Assembly: GCF_002994745.2 (NCBI RefSeq) | Contig: NC_037092.1 | Coordinates: 83,868,824 to 83,932,823, forward strand | Direction: 5' to 3' | From: Rosa chinensis | Lineage: Eukaryota; Streptophyta; Magnoliopsida; Rosales; Rosaceae | DNA length: 64,000 nt | Part shown: piece after piece, positions 40,344 through 51,608 of the stretch | How positions within the stretch are numbered: the stretch's first letter is position 1 | How the letters are laid out: each line of letters opens with the position of its first letter | Made by a program: the position numbers and the translations under genes | Notes under the pieces: model-generated | What the model saw: the letters and a program-made list of their open reading frames with translations, nothing else | Databases searched by the model: none | What the model was told of the DNA's origin: nothing

Positions 40344-42118
40344 ATGGTCAAGCAGAAGGGGGGTGGGGTACCTCCTCACTCCTCTGGTGAGCTGAGCCAT
40401 ATGGAATTTGAGCTTCAAGTCCATAAGGATGAAACCTCAGCAAAACTGGGGGCTTTTCAAACTTCTCTGCAGGACTCTCTGGCTTCGATCCGCTTGGAGA
40501 TGCTTGAAGAGATGAAAGCGATGAGGACTGCCATGAAAGAGCTGCAAGGTCCAACATCCTTCAAATTTGGGTCGATTCCTGCATCAGCTCAACCTCCAAC
40601 CTTCAGTGCAGCTCTTGGATCTGAGTCATCAACCATAGCAATGACCACTACTTGACTTGTCACTAATGGGGGTAGTATTTCTAAACCAACTGCTACTTAT
40701 GGACTATATCTCAATGACAGTGATGTGATTTTGGGCTATACTAGTGAAATTAGTACTAAGATGGTGACAACCTCAGATTCTACACTGTCTTCTGGTGCTA
40801 TGATCCAAAATTATGTTGCTAATGATGTTGCTAGTGAGCTAGATAAGATGATCAGTCAACCACAACAGCATTTTCAGCATCAATATTATCAACACTCTGG
40901 TTTTGGCTCTCAGCCTTTTAATCACTTTGTTGGGCCCTTCACTGCTCCTTGTTCTAGTGGTTTTCAGTCTGCATTCCATTTGGCACCTACTACACATTAT
41001 AGTGACACAGATCCATTCACTATGAGCTACTCAGGGCCATACCAGCATACTCCACTCAGTTTTCCACCACAACCCCAGTTATCACTACCATTTGCAGTAC
41101 CTACTTACTTGAACATGCAGAACCCCACCCATACAACACCCCCATTCTCAACTGTGGCAAATCAGACTTCTCTTGCTCATCAGCATTACACTGTGCCCCA
41201 TAGACCACCACCACAGTTTGGCTTCCAACAACAACCTCTCCAAAATTTTCAGCCACCCCAGGATGTCTTTCCTCTTCAACACATGCATCAGCCTCAACAT
41301 CCATTTAACCATATTCAGACCTTGCCAACTATGAAACAGATGAAGCTTGATTTCCCCACCTTTAGTGGTGGTGACCCTATAGAATGGCTCAACAAGGCTG
41401 AGCAGTTCTTTGATTTTTATCAAATACCTGAAGACAGAAAGTTGGCTATTGCAGCCATGCACTTGGCTGATAAAGCTTCTGATAGGTGGTTTATGTTCAG
41501 ACATGAGTTTCCACCAACTTGGCTTGGCTTAGCTGATCTTCTGATGAGGGAGTTTAGTGGACACAACCTCAGTGATTACCAGGCTGCCTTAGCAAGAATG
41601 AGCCAAACTGGTTCTGTGGAGCAATATATGGAGCAGTTCACAAAATTATCTAGAAGAGCACCTGGATTCTCTCAGCAAGTATTACTTTCTTGTTTTTTGG
41701 GAGGTCTTAAAGATGGCATCAGGGCAAATGTTAAAGCACAGAAACCTAGATCACTCTATGATGCTTATGAGTTTGCTAGGATATATGAAGAAAAAGAGAA
41801 TTCTCACAGATCTCACATGAGGGTGCAATTGGGAGTTAGAACCACCTCTGCCCTCCCTCCTAGAGTGGCACAGACCAATCAATTGGGGGCTGCCAACAAT
41901 GTTCCACGAGTTCATAATCCTCCTGCTCGAGCTCCTCCTCTCAATAATGTAGCAGGCGGGGGTCAAAATGGAGGAAACAGGAGGCTTTCACAAGCTGAAT
42001 ACCAAGAAAGGAGAGCCAGAAACCAGTGCTTCTTCTGTGATGAGATATTCAGACCTGGTCACAACTGTAGAAGAGGCCAGCTCATGCTTCTTAGTTACCG
42101 TATTCTTCAACAGAAACA
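40344..42118 (+). pseudogene. Chromovirus gag, one in-frame stop
   Basis: Starts at ATG 40344. After 103 codons an in-frame TGA (40653-40655) interrupts it. The same frame then continues to the insertion point. A Gln/Pro/His-rich spacer precedes the retrotransposon gag domain (about 41330-41780; MKLDFPTFSGGDPIEWL, FLGGLKDGIR). A zinc knuckle, CFFCDEIFRPGHNC, lies at about 42030-42070, followed by RRGQLMLL, which is usual for chromovirus gag ends. Just after LMLL the frame no longer agrees with pol; a two-base loss at about 42094 would explain this. The 37 bases 42082-42118 are repeated at 47740-47776. Confidence 0.88.
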
Positions 42119-42119
42119 T

Positions 42120-42136
42120 TGGCGCTAGAAGGAGGG
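42120..42136 (+). other. Primer-binding site at the very start of the one-LTR insertion
   Basis: tggcgctagaaggaggg. The TGGCGC start is typical of Gypsy elements that do not use tRNA-iMet. In a full copy an LTR ending in CA would stand directly before it. Confidence 0.7.
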
Positions 42137-42499
42137 CCCCTAGCTTGGGTAACGAGCCTCCAACCTTGAGCAAGAGCCATCCGGGAACCACCAATCAGGT
42201 ACGCGCAACACCTCCGACCTTGGGCAAGAGTCATGGATGGGTACCACGAGTCATGTACGAGTACCAAAGATCATCGGGTACATGGGTTCATGCCGGACAC
42301 CCTTCGCCCTCCCCAAGCCTCCGAAGAGCCATCCGGGTACACGAGCCTCCGGGTACATGATCATCCGGGTACCACGAGCGGTACATGATCATTCGGCTAC
42401 CACGAGCCAACGAGTACTTTAGTTAGCGGGTATGCACACACCCCACTACCAATTAAAGAATCAAGGTCTAGCCATATAGTCCCGTACGTCAACCCACCC

Positions 42500-42650
42500 A
42501 CTCTGGTCTGCCTCATGGTTCCCGCTGCCTCATCGGTACCCCCTGCCCTCACCGGTACCCGATGTCATCACCGGTTCCCACTGCCATCACCGGTACCCGC
42601 TGCATCACCGGTTCCCGCTGCCATCACCGATACCCGCTGGTCTCCTTCAC
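42500..42650. repeat. Degenerate 'atcaccggtacccgctgcc' repeats
   Basis: Several imperfect direct repeats of about 19-20 bases with ccggtaccc or ccggttccc cores, in a GC-rich part of the one-LTR insertion (42130-43800) where 'ccgggta' words recur. The open frames here follow from low stop density in GC-rich repeats. Confidence 0.6.
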
Positions 42651-45617
42651 TCCGGGCAACAGACAAAAAAAAATGGGGGAGAAGAGAGCTTCGCTCCCCA
42701 GCACTTCATCTCCCCAGTTGCCCATGCATCTGCAGCGGTACTTTGCCTATTGCAAACTCAGCGGTATCTCTCACCGAGTACCGATGCCAAAAAAAAAGAA
42801 AAAAGAAGGGTGATTCTCCGGCAACGAGCTCCCCGTTTTACTCCCGTCCGGGTACTAGCTCAAGCTCTCCAAGCACTGAAGAAAAACCTTTTTGACCTCC
42901 CGGCACCACCAGTTCCGGATCCCGGGTTCACCACACCGGCATCATCTTCACACCTCGGTTCAGACCCAAGAAAAATCACAGTTTCGCCGGTACCAATTGC
43001 ATCTCTTGCTGGCATTTGCGTGCAGCCTTGTCATTTGCACTTCATTCCGATACCAGCAGCATCTCGGTGACCCTAGCCGGCACCCTTCTCATGCCAACAT
43101 CTCGATCTCGGTGATCATCACCACCATCCCGGTGACTTCATCCGGCACCACCCATCATAAACGATCAGGGCAAGCTTCCACGCAGCCCCTTCCCGGGTCG
43201 AACCCAACTTATCTCCCCAGATAACATTGGTCACCCCCGAGCTAGCATAGCCAAGCCTTCCGGGACCGATCTTTCAACTGAACTCGATGCCACCCGGGAA
43301 GCAACACCTGTACACAGCCCTCTGCCTGGTTCAAATTCAGACTATCCGGCACCCGAGGCAACCTACTCCATCCGGGAACCACTCATGAAAAATCTCGATG
43401 ACCGGCTTTGTAACCCACCGGTATCACTACGAGCCCTGCCGACATGGTTCCTCAACCCACCAGTACCACTCAGACATCACGTCTCGGTGACAAAACCCAG
43501 AACCTGCTGACTCTCTCCAACTCTTACTCTCCGGGACTACATCAAAGATACTCCGGGATCCAAAAAAGGGGGAGAAGAATGGAACAGTTATGCTCTGGGC
43601 ACCCGGAAACGTTTGGACCCCCAACCCACCGGTGATCATCACCGCCATCTTTTGTGATCCACCCTCCCGGCGACTCATCTCCCTGCAGCGACCCGATCTC
43701 TCGGTATCATCTTCTCCCGGCAACGCCAATATTGCACCTCATCTCGATGACTCGTGCCGGCACTCAGTGTCAATCTCTAATCATGGACTTGCGATGGCGA
43801 GTCGTTTTTAATATCGGACCTGCACAGTACTGCTGCAGAAAAGGCCGAGGCTTTCATCTCATAGACAAAGCTAAGTGCCCAAGTCCTTATACCTTATTAA
43901 ATATATATACATGTGCCTATGTATCAGAAATTCATAATTATCATGTCTGGGCATTCTTACATGTGCCCGCACGTGTCATACTAATTGCATAATTGATTAA
44001 ATTATTGTTGTGCATACACACTTACTCTGCTAAGTCTTTTCATCCCATGTGCCCCCTGACAAATTAATACTCTTTAATACACCATTTACTTTCTCTGTAA
44101 CTATCATGTGCATGTACTGGTGCACATTCGAAATAGCTGCATATACTTTCCGCGCATTTTAATCTACAATATCATGAGATTTACATGTGTTTAGCTTGCT
44201 TGCTCTAAATTATCATATTCACATGCCTCGCTTATTCACGTAACCTTGACTCTATAATACACGTAGACCATATGTCAAGTCACCACCTTTTAGGCATGCT
44301 GCCATGATAAAAAGTTTTGTAACGACTTCACCCATGCCATGCACGAGTAATGACAGTGCCCCTTCCGGGAAGCATGATCACTTACGCTCTGCCCATATGT
44401 AAAACAATTTTACATAGATATTAATCTCTCATTACCATATCAAAGCATACACTGACAATAACATGAAACGGTGCTTAACACGTATCAATACTCATCACTT
44501 CTCTGCCACTATCTCTACCACGTGATAATATTCATTCATACACACGTGTTGCGGAGCAAAGCCGCCAATACTAGCTTCTCATGTGAATATATGTATATTT
44601 ATGTGTATTTGTAAAGATAGCTTACACTTCAACATGGTCAGCCATGTCCCAACTAGCACTGCAATTTAAAACCATGCATACGACAATTCTACAAGCATCC
44701 TTGGTGCTTAGATATATTTCTTATTTATTCTTGCACCATAATTAATGTCTGCTCCATAATAATATGCACAATCATATAATTATATACACATAATTATATG
44801 CACAATCATACGTACCGTGCATCCACAATTACCTACTATACCAACAGTATGCTCCACACCACCATATATGCACATTGTCTTAACAATTAAGCATGCTCAC
44901 ACCAACGATGAATAAATAGTAAATAGGGATGGCTGCCAAATTTTATATCCCTAGTATTCACTAGATCGATATAAGGCTCCAATGCCTCTATGGCTCCATA
45001 TACATTGCTATCTACGAGTTTGCTCTATTGCTCTTTGATAGTTGATTGCTCATATAAATTCGGTATGAGTCACACTCACTCAACCGGGCACCTCCTTATA
45101 CGAACGAAGTCAAGCAGACTATTGATCATTACTTGTCGATTCCATTAGTCTTCTCCCCATGGAGATGGAGCATCATGCGGACAACTCTAACATGATTTTG
45201 TACTCGGATCAATCCCAATTTGCAACTTCTCCAATCGGCAAAAGATAAGTTCTCATTTACACTTTTAAATTTGACTAATGCAATGCTTTACCTGCTTCAA
45301 ATAACGATTACAATAATCTAAGCATGCCTATGACACTTGCTAATTTAACTAGCATATCATATTATGCCTACGCGTTCATGTCATACTTTAATTTAATTGC
45401 CCGTCAATTAAAATTACTACATGCATACATGCGGCACTACATAAGCGCAACATGCGGCACTTAAAATCCTCGCTCCGAGAGCGGTACCCCTAAGGGGTAA
45501 GCGAAGGTCATGTCCTTACAAAATCCTCTCTAATCGGCGAGGTACCCCAGCGGGGTTACAAGACCAATGCCATTATATATTCTACCCGGGGCCACGCCAC
45601 CGGGTAAAGGAGGCCTA

Positions 45618-46320
45618 CAAGCCCTCATTCAACCCCATTGGGTTAAGGAGGCTCAAGCCCTCATGTGACCCCACTGGGCCACGCTGTACAAGCCCTCATG
45701 TTACCCCATCAGGTACGAGAGGCAACAAGCCCTCATGCTACCCTATCGGGTACTAGAGGCAACAAGCCCTCATGCTACCCCATCGGGTACGAGAGGCATC
45801 AAGCCCTCACTCTACCCTAGCAGGTACGAGAGGCATCAAGCCCTCATGCTACCCCATCGGGTATGAGAGGCATCAAGCCCCCATGCTACCCTATCGGGTA
45901 CTAGAGGCAACAAGCCCTCATGCTACCCTATCGGGTACTAGAGGCAACAAGCCCTCATGCTACCCCATCGGGTACGAGAGGCATCAAGCCCTCAATCTAC
46001 CCTATCGGGTACTAGATCGAGGCAACAAGCCCTCATGCTACCCCATCGGGTACGAGAGGCATCAAGCCCTCACTCTACCCTATCGGGTACTAGAGGCATC
46101 AAGCCCTCATGCTACCCTATCGGGTACTAGAGGCAACAAGCCCTCATGCTACCCCATCGGGTACGAGAGGCATCAAGCCCTCACTCTACCCTATCGGGTA
46201 CGAGAGGCATCAAGCCCTCATGCTACCCCATCGGGTACGAGAGGCATCAAGCCCTCATGCTACCTCATCGGGTACGAGAGGCATCAAGCCCTCACTCTAC
46301 CCCAACGGGTACCAGAGTCG
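45618..46320. repeat. 37-bp minisatellite, about 19 copies
   Basis: The unit reads 'caagccctcatgctacccca' then 'tcgggtacgagaggcat'. Early copies are spaced 35-37 bases, later ones mostly exactly 37. Copies differ at a few sites (ccc(c/t)atcgggta(c)(g/t)aga). A 207-codon open frame crosses the array only because the unit lacks stops in that frame. The array lies in the non-coding interior of the one-LTR insertion. Confidence 0.95.
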
Positions 46321-46477
46321 TTATACACAAGGCCCACAGACCCTCATAAATCCTCTACTCGAGCGAGGTATCCCAACGGGATAATTAAAGGGTAGCCCGA
46401 GCGAGGTACCCCCAACGGGTAGCCCAAGGGCCAATTCATTGCTTTTGAGTCATCTCACCTCCCAAGCATTCTCTGCA

Positions 46478-47314
46478 CTTGGGGGACTTATTCATACCAC
46501 TTATCACAAGTGGAGGTAGTACCCGACCGGGACTATCATTGAGCTTCACGCTCATACATGTCGTGCTATGGTCTATTAATGGAAATATTGAAATTTTTCA
46601 CCTATTGTTGATCGCTACAATTAAATTTCTTTTACATTCCATTAATAAGACCATAGGACAAAACTCCCACAACCTATCACCCGCTCAACATGAGCGAGCT
46701 CAATTCTTACATTCCCGTTACACATGAGCCAAACAACCGAGTTATGGCTTATACGTTCGGGTCAGGTAAGTTAGAGTTCCTTCCTCTAACCCATACTTGG
46801 GGGACTATCTTGGCCACGCCATAGTCTCACTAGTATGAACAATAGTTACTACAATACAGGAGCTCTATGCTCATCCTCACGGGCATCCTTGAGCGTAACC
46901 TAAGTACTAACTACGTGACTTGGGGGACTCGGCGAGTAACCACACTCCCGGTCCTAACACATGTGCATCACGTACATACAACACTTACTTATCATTATGT
47001 TTTACCGTGTTCATCACACATCTTTGCATCATGCATCTCATAAACGTTCATGTACCTTGATGCATTTGACTCAAATGTCACTTCGATTTCCCTAGCGCAA
47101 TCAATATGATTTTTTGTGCACTCTCATCTTATTTGCAGGTACTAGCTTCATGAGGGCCCCGGGGCACCAACATACCCGTAGAGTCCCTTCTTACTTACGG
47201 AGTTGGGGGACTAGTATGGGTATGGCGTTCAACAAGGTCATCACTCATACTTGGCGGCATCACATTTAAACTCCCCAACCAAGAAGCGCCTCTTACTCGG
47301 GGACTTGGGGGACT
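46478..47314 (+). other. Five polypurine-tract-like motifs before the single LTR
   Basis: cttgggggact, or one-base variants, occur at 46478-46488, 46796-46806, 46919-46929, 47202-47212 and 47304-47314. The last directly abuts the LTR start, tgtacata, and is the natural plus-strand primer site. The other four are unexplained. Confidence 0.75.
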
Positions 47315-47739
47315 TGTACATACCACCTATATCACATACCGCCAAGCATAAGCAACGACATCGTACGTGGTCCCCACGACATGGTAGGTCCCGCCTATAA
47401 CATACATCCGGTAGTCCGACACCCGAGCTACCTCGCTATGGTGGAGGTCGGCCGGTACCTCAAAGGGAGGCCACCCTCCCATGATCTTCAAGGGGCTTCA
47501 AGAGAAGTAAATATGTGCATTGTATCCCACATTGGAAATATAGAATAGAGTGGGACTTCCCTTAGCTATAAAGGGAAGTCCTCCCCTTCTTAGAAGGGAT
47601 GGATCCATGATCCCCACATTTGTATCATTACAAAGGTCACTTGACCTCACTCATAGTAAAATACCCAAGTGGACGTAGCCTTGCCCCAAGTGCAAGGTGA
47701 ACCACTATACATCCGGTGTCATCTCTTTCTCTCTCCCCA
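47315..47739 (+). repeat. Single LTR of the one-LTR insertion
   Basis: 425 bp from tgtacataccacc to ctctcccca, TG...CA ends, preceded by the polypurine tract. Core promoter ctataaag at 47576-47583. No second copy exists in the window. Confidence 0.75.
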
Positions 47740-47776
47740 TCATGCTTCTTAGTTACCGTATTCTTCAACAGAAACA

Positions 47777-50700
47777 GTGATAGAAGTCGAACATGAAGAA
47801 CTTGCAATCCCCGAACCTGTGTTACATGAAATTGGGGAAGATCTGCAACCAGAAGAGGGTAATGAAGAACCTATCATCCAGTTACAGGTTTTAGTAGAGC
47901 AGAACAACACAACCACTATGCAACTTAAAGGAATTTTTAAAAATAAATCAGTGGATGTACTGATTGACTCTGGTGCCACTCATAACTTCATACACCCTGC
48001 TTTGCTCAAACACCAGAAAGTGAAATATTGGGACACCAAACCTCTTAGGGTTCGGTTAGCCAGTGGAGCTATAATGCTAACTAAGGGGTTGGTTACAGTG
48101 GAATTGCAGATACAAACCTTCTTGTTCTCTACTGATTTCTATGTATTGCCAATATCTGGAAGTGAAGTCATCTTGGGAGCTGCTTGGTTAAGGACCTTGG
48201 GGGATATCACCTGGAATTTTGAGACTATGAAGATGAAATTTCGTTACAAAGACAATGAGTATTTGTTGCAGGGTGACATTGACTCTCATGCTACTGTGGT
48301 TAGTTGTAAAGCCATGACCAAACTACTAAGGAAAGAAAAGGAAGCAATAATGATTCAACTAAGTCCCATTGTTGCAGGGAAGGAGGAGAGGAGGAATGTT
48401 CATCCTGACATTAAGAAACTTTTGGATACTTATGCAGCTGTTTTTCAAACTCCTACAACACTCCCTCCCACAAGGGAGCAAGACCACAGAATTGAACTAC
48501 TACCTCAAACCTCAGCCATTAATGTGAGGCCATACCGGTATCCCCACTTTCAGAAAACTGAAATTGAGAAAATAGTGCAGGAACTCTTGGATAATGGCAT
48601 AATTAGGCCTAGTGCGTCTCCATTCTCCTCTCCAGTTTTACTTGTGAAAAAGAAAGATGGTACTTGGAGGTTATGTGTGGATTATAGGTCACTTAATGCT
48701 GCCACAGTCAAGGATAAATATCCTATCCCTGTTGTAGATGAATTGATTGATGAAGTGCATGGAGCCACTATCTATACCAAACTGGACTTGAGATCTGGCT
48801 ATCACCATATTAGAATGCATGAGGGAGACATTGGTAAAACTGCATTTAGAACTCACTCAGGCCACTATGAATTTTTGGTAATGCCTTTTGGTTTGACTAA
48901 TGCTCCTTCAACTTTTCAGTCAGTCATGAATGATGTCTTGAGGGATTACTTGAGAAAGTTTGTGTTGGTATTCTTTGATGACATATTGATCTACAGTCCC
49001 AATTTAGAGAGTCACTTGCTGCACCTGCGGCTAGTGTTTGAAAGATTGCATCAACATTCACTCAAGGTAAAAGTGAGTAAATGCTATTTTGGGGTTTCTC
49101 GAGTGGAATACTTGGGGCATATCATTAGTGCTAATGGAGTTGCAGTTGATCCTGCTAAGATTGACTGCATTAGAACTTGGCCAAAACCAAAAACCTTGAA
49201 AGGACTTAGGGGATTCTTGGGGCTAGCTGGCTATTACAGGAAGTATGTCAAGAATTTTGGAATTATTGCCAAGCCCCTAACTGACATGCTTAAGAAGGAC
49301 AACTTCAAGTGGAGTAGGGAATCAGAAGTAGCCTTTGATGCCTTGAAAGAAGCCTTGATCTCTACACCTGTATTGGCAATTCCTGACTTTAGCAAAGAGT
49401 TTGTAGTGGAATGTGATACTTCTGACAAGGGCATTGGAGCTGTGTTATCCCAAGATGGACACCCCATTGCTTTCTTGAGTAAAGCTCTAGGTCCTAAACA
49501 CTTGGCATTATCTGTGTATGATAAGGAAATGCTTACAGTTGTCTTTGCTGTTGAACATTGGAGGCCTTACTTGCTAGGACATCATTTCAAGATATTTACT
49601 GATCATAGAACCATTGAGTATTTTCTGCAACAGAAGATCACCACACCATCCCAACAGAAATGGCTTCTCAAACTTATGGGGTATGATTACTCTATTCAAT
49701 ACAAGGCAGGGAAAAATAATGTGGCACCAGACGCATTATCTAGGAGAGGGGAATTGCTCAATTTGACTGGAGTATCCCAGCCTTTACACAGCTTTGTGAC
49801 GGACATTCAAAAAGCTTGCTCAAAAGATAAAGAGGCCACAACCATTATTTCTGAACTGTCTCAAGGAAATGGGAGCAAGAAGCATTACTCTCTGGCTAAT
49901 GCTCGGTTATACTACAAAAATAGAATTTATGTGCCACAGGTCGATAGTTGGAGGGTGAAGATTATAAGTGAACTTCATGATGGCCTCATGGGAGGGCATG
50001 CTGGCAGAGCCAGAACATACAAAAGAATTAACAGAACTTTCAGCTGGCCTGGTATGTTAAAAGACATCAAGAATTTCATTGCAGGGTGCCATACTTGCCA
50101 AAAGAATCATTACGAAACTGTACTGCCTCCAGGATTACTTCAACCTGTGCCTATTCCTGAAAGAGCTTGGTCCACCATTTCCATGGATTTCATTGATGCC
50201 CTACCTATTTCTGAAGGTAAGACTGTAATTTGGGTTGTCATTGATAAACTAACCAAGTATGCACACTTCATACCCATGGCACACCCCTATTCTGCCTCCT
50301 CTGTGGCTCAATTATTTGTGCATGAAATTTTTAAATTACATGGAATGCCTGAGAATATCATTTCTGATAGAGATCCAGTATTCCTCAGTTTGTTTTGGGA
50401 GTCTTTTTTCCAAATTCAAGGTACCAAGTTAAGCAAGTCATCAGCTTATCATCCTCAATCTGATGGACAGACTGAGAATCTCAACAGGACTCTTGAGCAA
50501 TACCTAAGGTGAGTGGTAGGAGAGAAGCCTCATACTTGGGTACAAGCATTGCCTTGGGCTGAATGGTGGTACAACACTGCCCATCACTCAGCTATACAGA
50601 TGACACCTTTTCAGGCTCTATATGGATTTGCTCCCCCTTCCATCATTCCATATTTACCAGGTTCTACATCAGTGTCCTTGGTGGATCAGCAATTACAGAA

Positions 50701-51229
50701 TAGGGATGAACTACTGGCTTTGCTCAAGAGAAACTTGCAGTTAGCCCAATCTAGAATGAAAATTTTTTATGATAAAAGACACACTGAAAGAGAGTTTACA
50801 GTTGGAGATTGGGTGTACCTTAAGCTTCAACCTTACAGGCAACATTCAGTACATAAGGGTGAGTTTCACAAGTTGTCTCCCAAGTTTTATGGACCATTTG
50901 AGGTGTTGGACAGGATTGGAAAGGTTGCTTACAAATTAAAATTACCAGATACAGCCAAAATTCACAATGTTTTCCATGTCTCCTTGTTGAAAAAGAAGCT
51001 GGGTGAATCTATACCTACTGAGTCCAGTCTTCCAGCCATCTTGGATCCTGATAACCCCAAATGGGAACCGGCTACTGTGCTGCAAAGCCGAGTCATCAGA
51101 AAACATAACTCGAATATGGTTCAGTGGCTGATACAATGGTTTGGCACTTCACCAGATGAAGCTACCTGGGAAATGGCTGATGAGATCAGGTTTCGATTTC
51201 CAAACTTTGATTCAAATACTGCAACTTGA
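47777..51229 (+). pseudogene. Chromovirus pol: protease, RT, RNase H, integrase, chromodomain; one in-frame stop
   Basis: An open frame from the insertion junction. The protease motif LIDSGATHNF has its Asp at about residue 64. Reverse transcriptase has LDLRSGYHHI and the active site FFDD at 399-402. RNase H has ECDTSDKG and ends in APDALSRR. Integrase has the HHCC finger (AGCHTCQKN) and the D,D-E core (SMDFID, SDRDPVF, GQTEN). An in-frame TGA at 50510-50512 follows YLR; the same frame then continues with the GPY/F module (KFYGPFEVL) and a C-terminal chromodomain (about 51070-51210) to the stop at 51229. Catalytic residues look intact; only the stop, the gag-pol frame change and the insertion disable it. 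Confidence 0.93.
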
Positions 51230-51313
51230 ACTCACTGTGAGTTGGGCCGCACCATTGGATATGTTGGTTGCTGTGTTAACTTGAGGTCAAGTTTGTTTTG
51301 CAGGGGGGTGAAC

Positions 51314-51603
51314 TGTTATGAAATCAGAGTTACTATTCATAGTCTAAGTAGGAGTCAATGTCTATCCTCTTTTGGGGTCAATACACACCGTTTCATTTTA
51401 TTATACGCAGCATTTTCATCATTGCTCAGGGAATCTGTTAGGTGAGAGTCTTCCATGGCTGTGCGACACGTGTCCTGTAGCTAGCCTTTATCTACTTGTA
51501 AACCTGTGAAGTAAGGGATCAGAAAATTTTTGCCTTAGTGTTCTCTTTCATTCCAGTAGCTTTCTTTTAGCAATTCTCCTCTGTTAGGAATTCGATCCTA
51601 ACA
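51314..51603 (+). repeat. 3' LTR of the chromovirus
   Basis: 290 bp, identical by eye to the 5' LTR, followed by the target duplication tttct (51604-51608). Confidence 0.96.
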
Positions 51604-51608
51604 TTTCT

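Larger units (their letters stand above)
42119..47739 (+). mobile_element. One-LTR insertion: primer site, non-coding interior, polypurine tract and single 3' LTR of a Gypsy-like element
   Basis: It starts directly with a Gypsy-type primer-binding site, ttggcgctagaaggaggg, with no LTR before it. About 5.2 kb of non-coding interior follows. It ends with the purine tract cttgggggact (47304-47314) and one 425-bp LTR (47315-47739, tgtacata...ctcccca, TATA ctataaag at 47576-47583). On both sides stand identical 37-bp copies of the host gag-pol sequence (42082-42118 and 47740-47776). No 5-bp duplication of the integrase type is seen. This is the structure of minus-strand cDNA after the first but before the second strand transfer. 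The alternative, that the 37 bases are the LTR end and the 5' LTR is truncated, is less likely because they encode the expected gag-pol continuation. Confidence 0.75.
40033..51603 (+). mobile_element. Ty3/Gypsy chromovirus, 11.6 kb including a nested partial element
   Basis: The 290-bp LTRs (40033-40322 and 51314-51603) start tgttatg and end ctaaca, and I see no difference between them. An exact 5-bp duplication, tttct, lies at 40028-40032 and 51604-51608. Copy B keeps the empty site, reading 'gtggtttctcttcc'. The primer-binding site tggtatcagaga starts at 40326, and a purine tract, caggggggtg, precedes the 3' LTR. The gene order protease, reverse transcriptase, RNase H, integrase, chromodomain defines a Gypsy chromovirus; short LTRs fit the Reina type. 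Gag and pol carry stops and a frame change and are split by 42119-47739. Confidence 0.96.

Noticed and set aside
42082..42118. 37 bases as the truncated end of a 5' LTR
   Set aside because: Kept as the alternative only. The bases encode the expected gag end, and the LTR already has a proper CA end at 47739, so a target duplication fits better.
42515..43992. Several overlapping plus-strand open frames of 60-126 codons
   Set aside because: GC-rich, repeat-rich interior of the one-LTR insertion; low stop density gives parallel open frames without domain motifs.
45618..46320. CRISPR-like regular direct repeats
   Set aside because: The whole 37-bp period is repeated with no unique spacers, and the host is a plant. 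It is a minisatellite.
45772..46395. 207-codon repeat protein
   Set aside because: The frame exists because the 37-bp unit has no stop in that phase; parallel frames are also open. No gene context.
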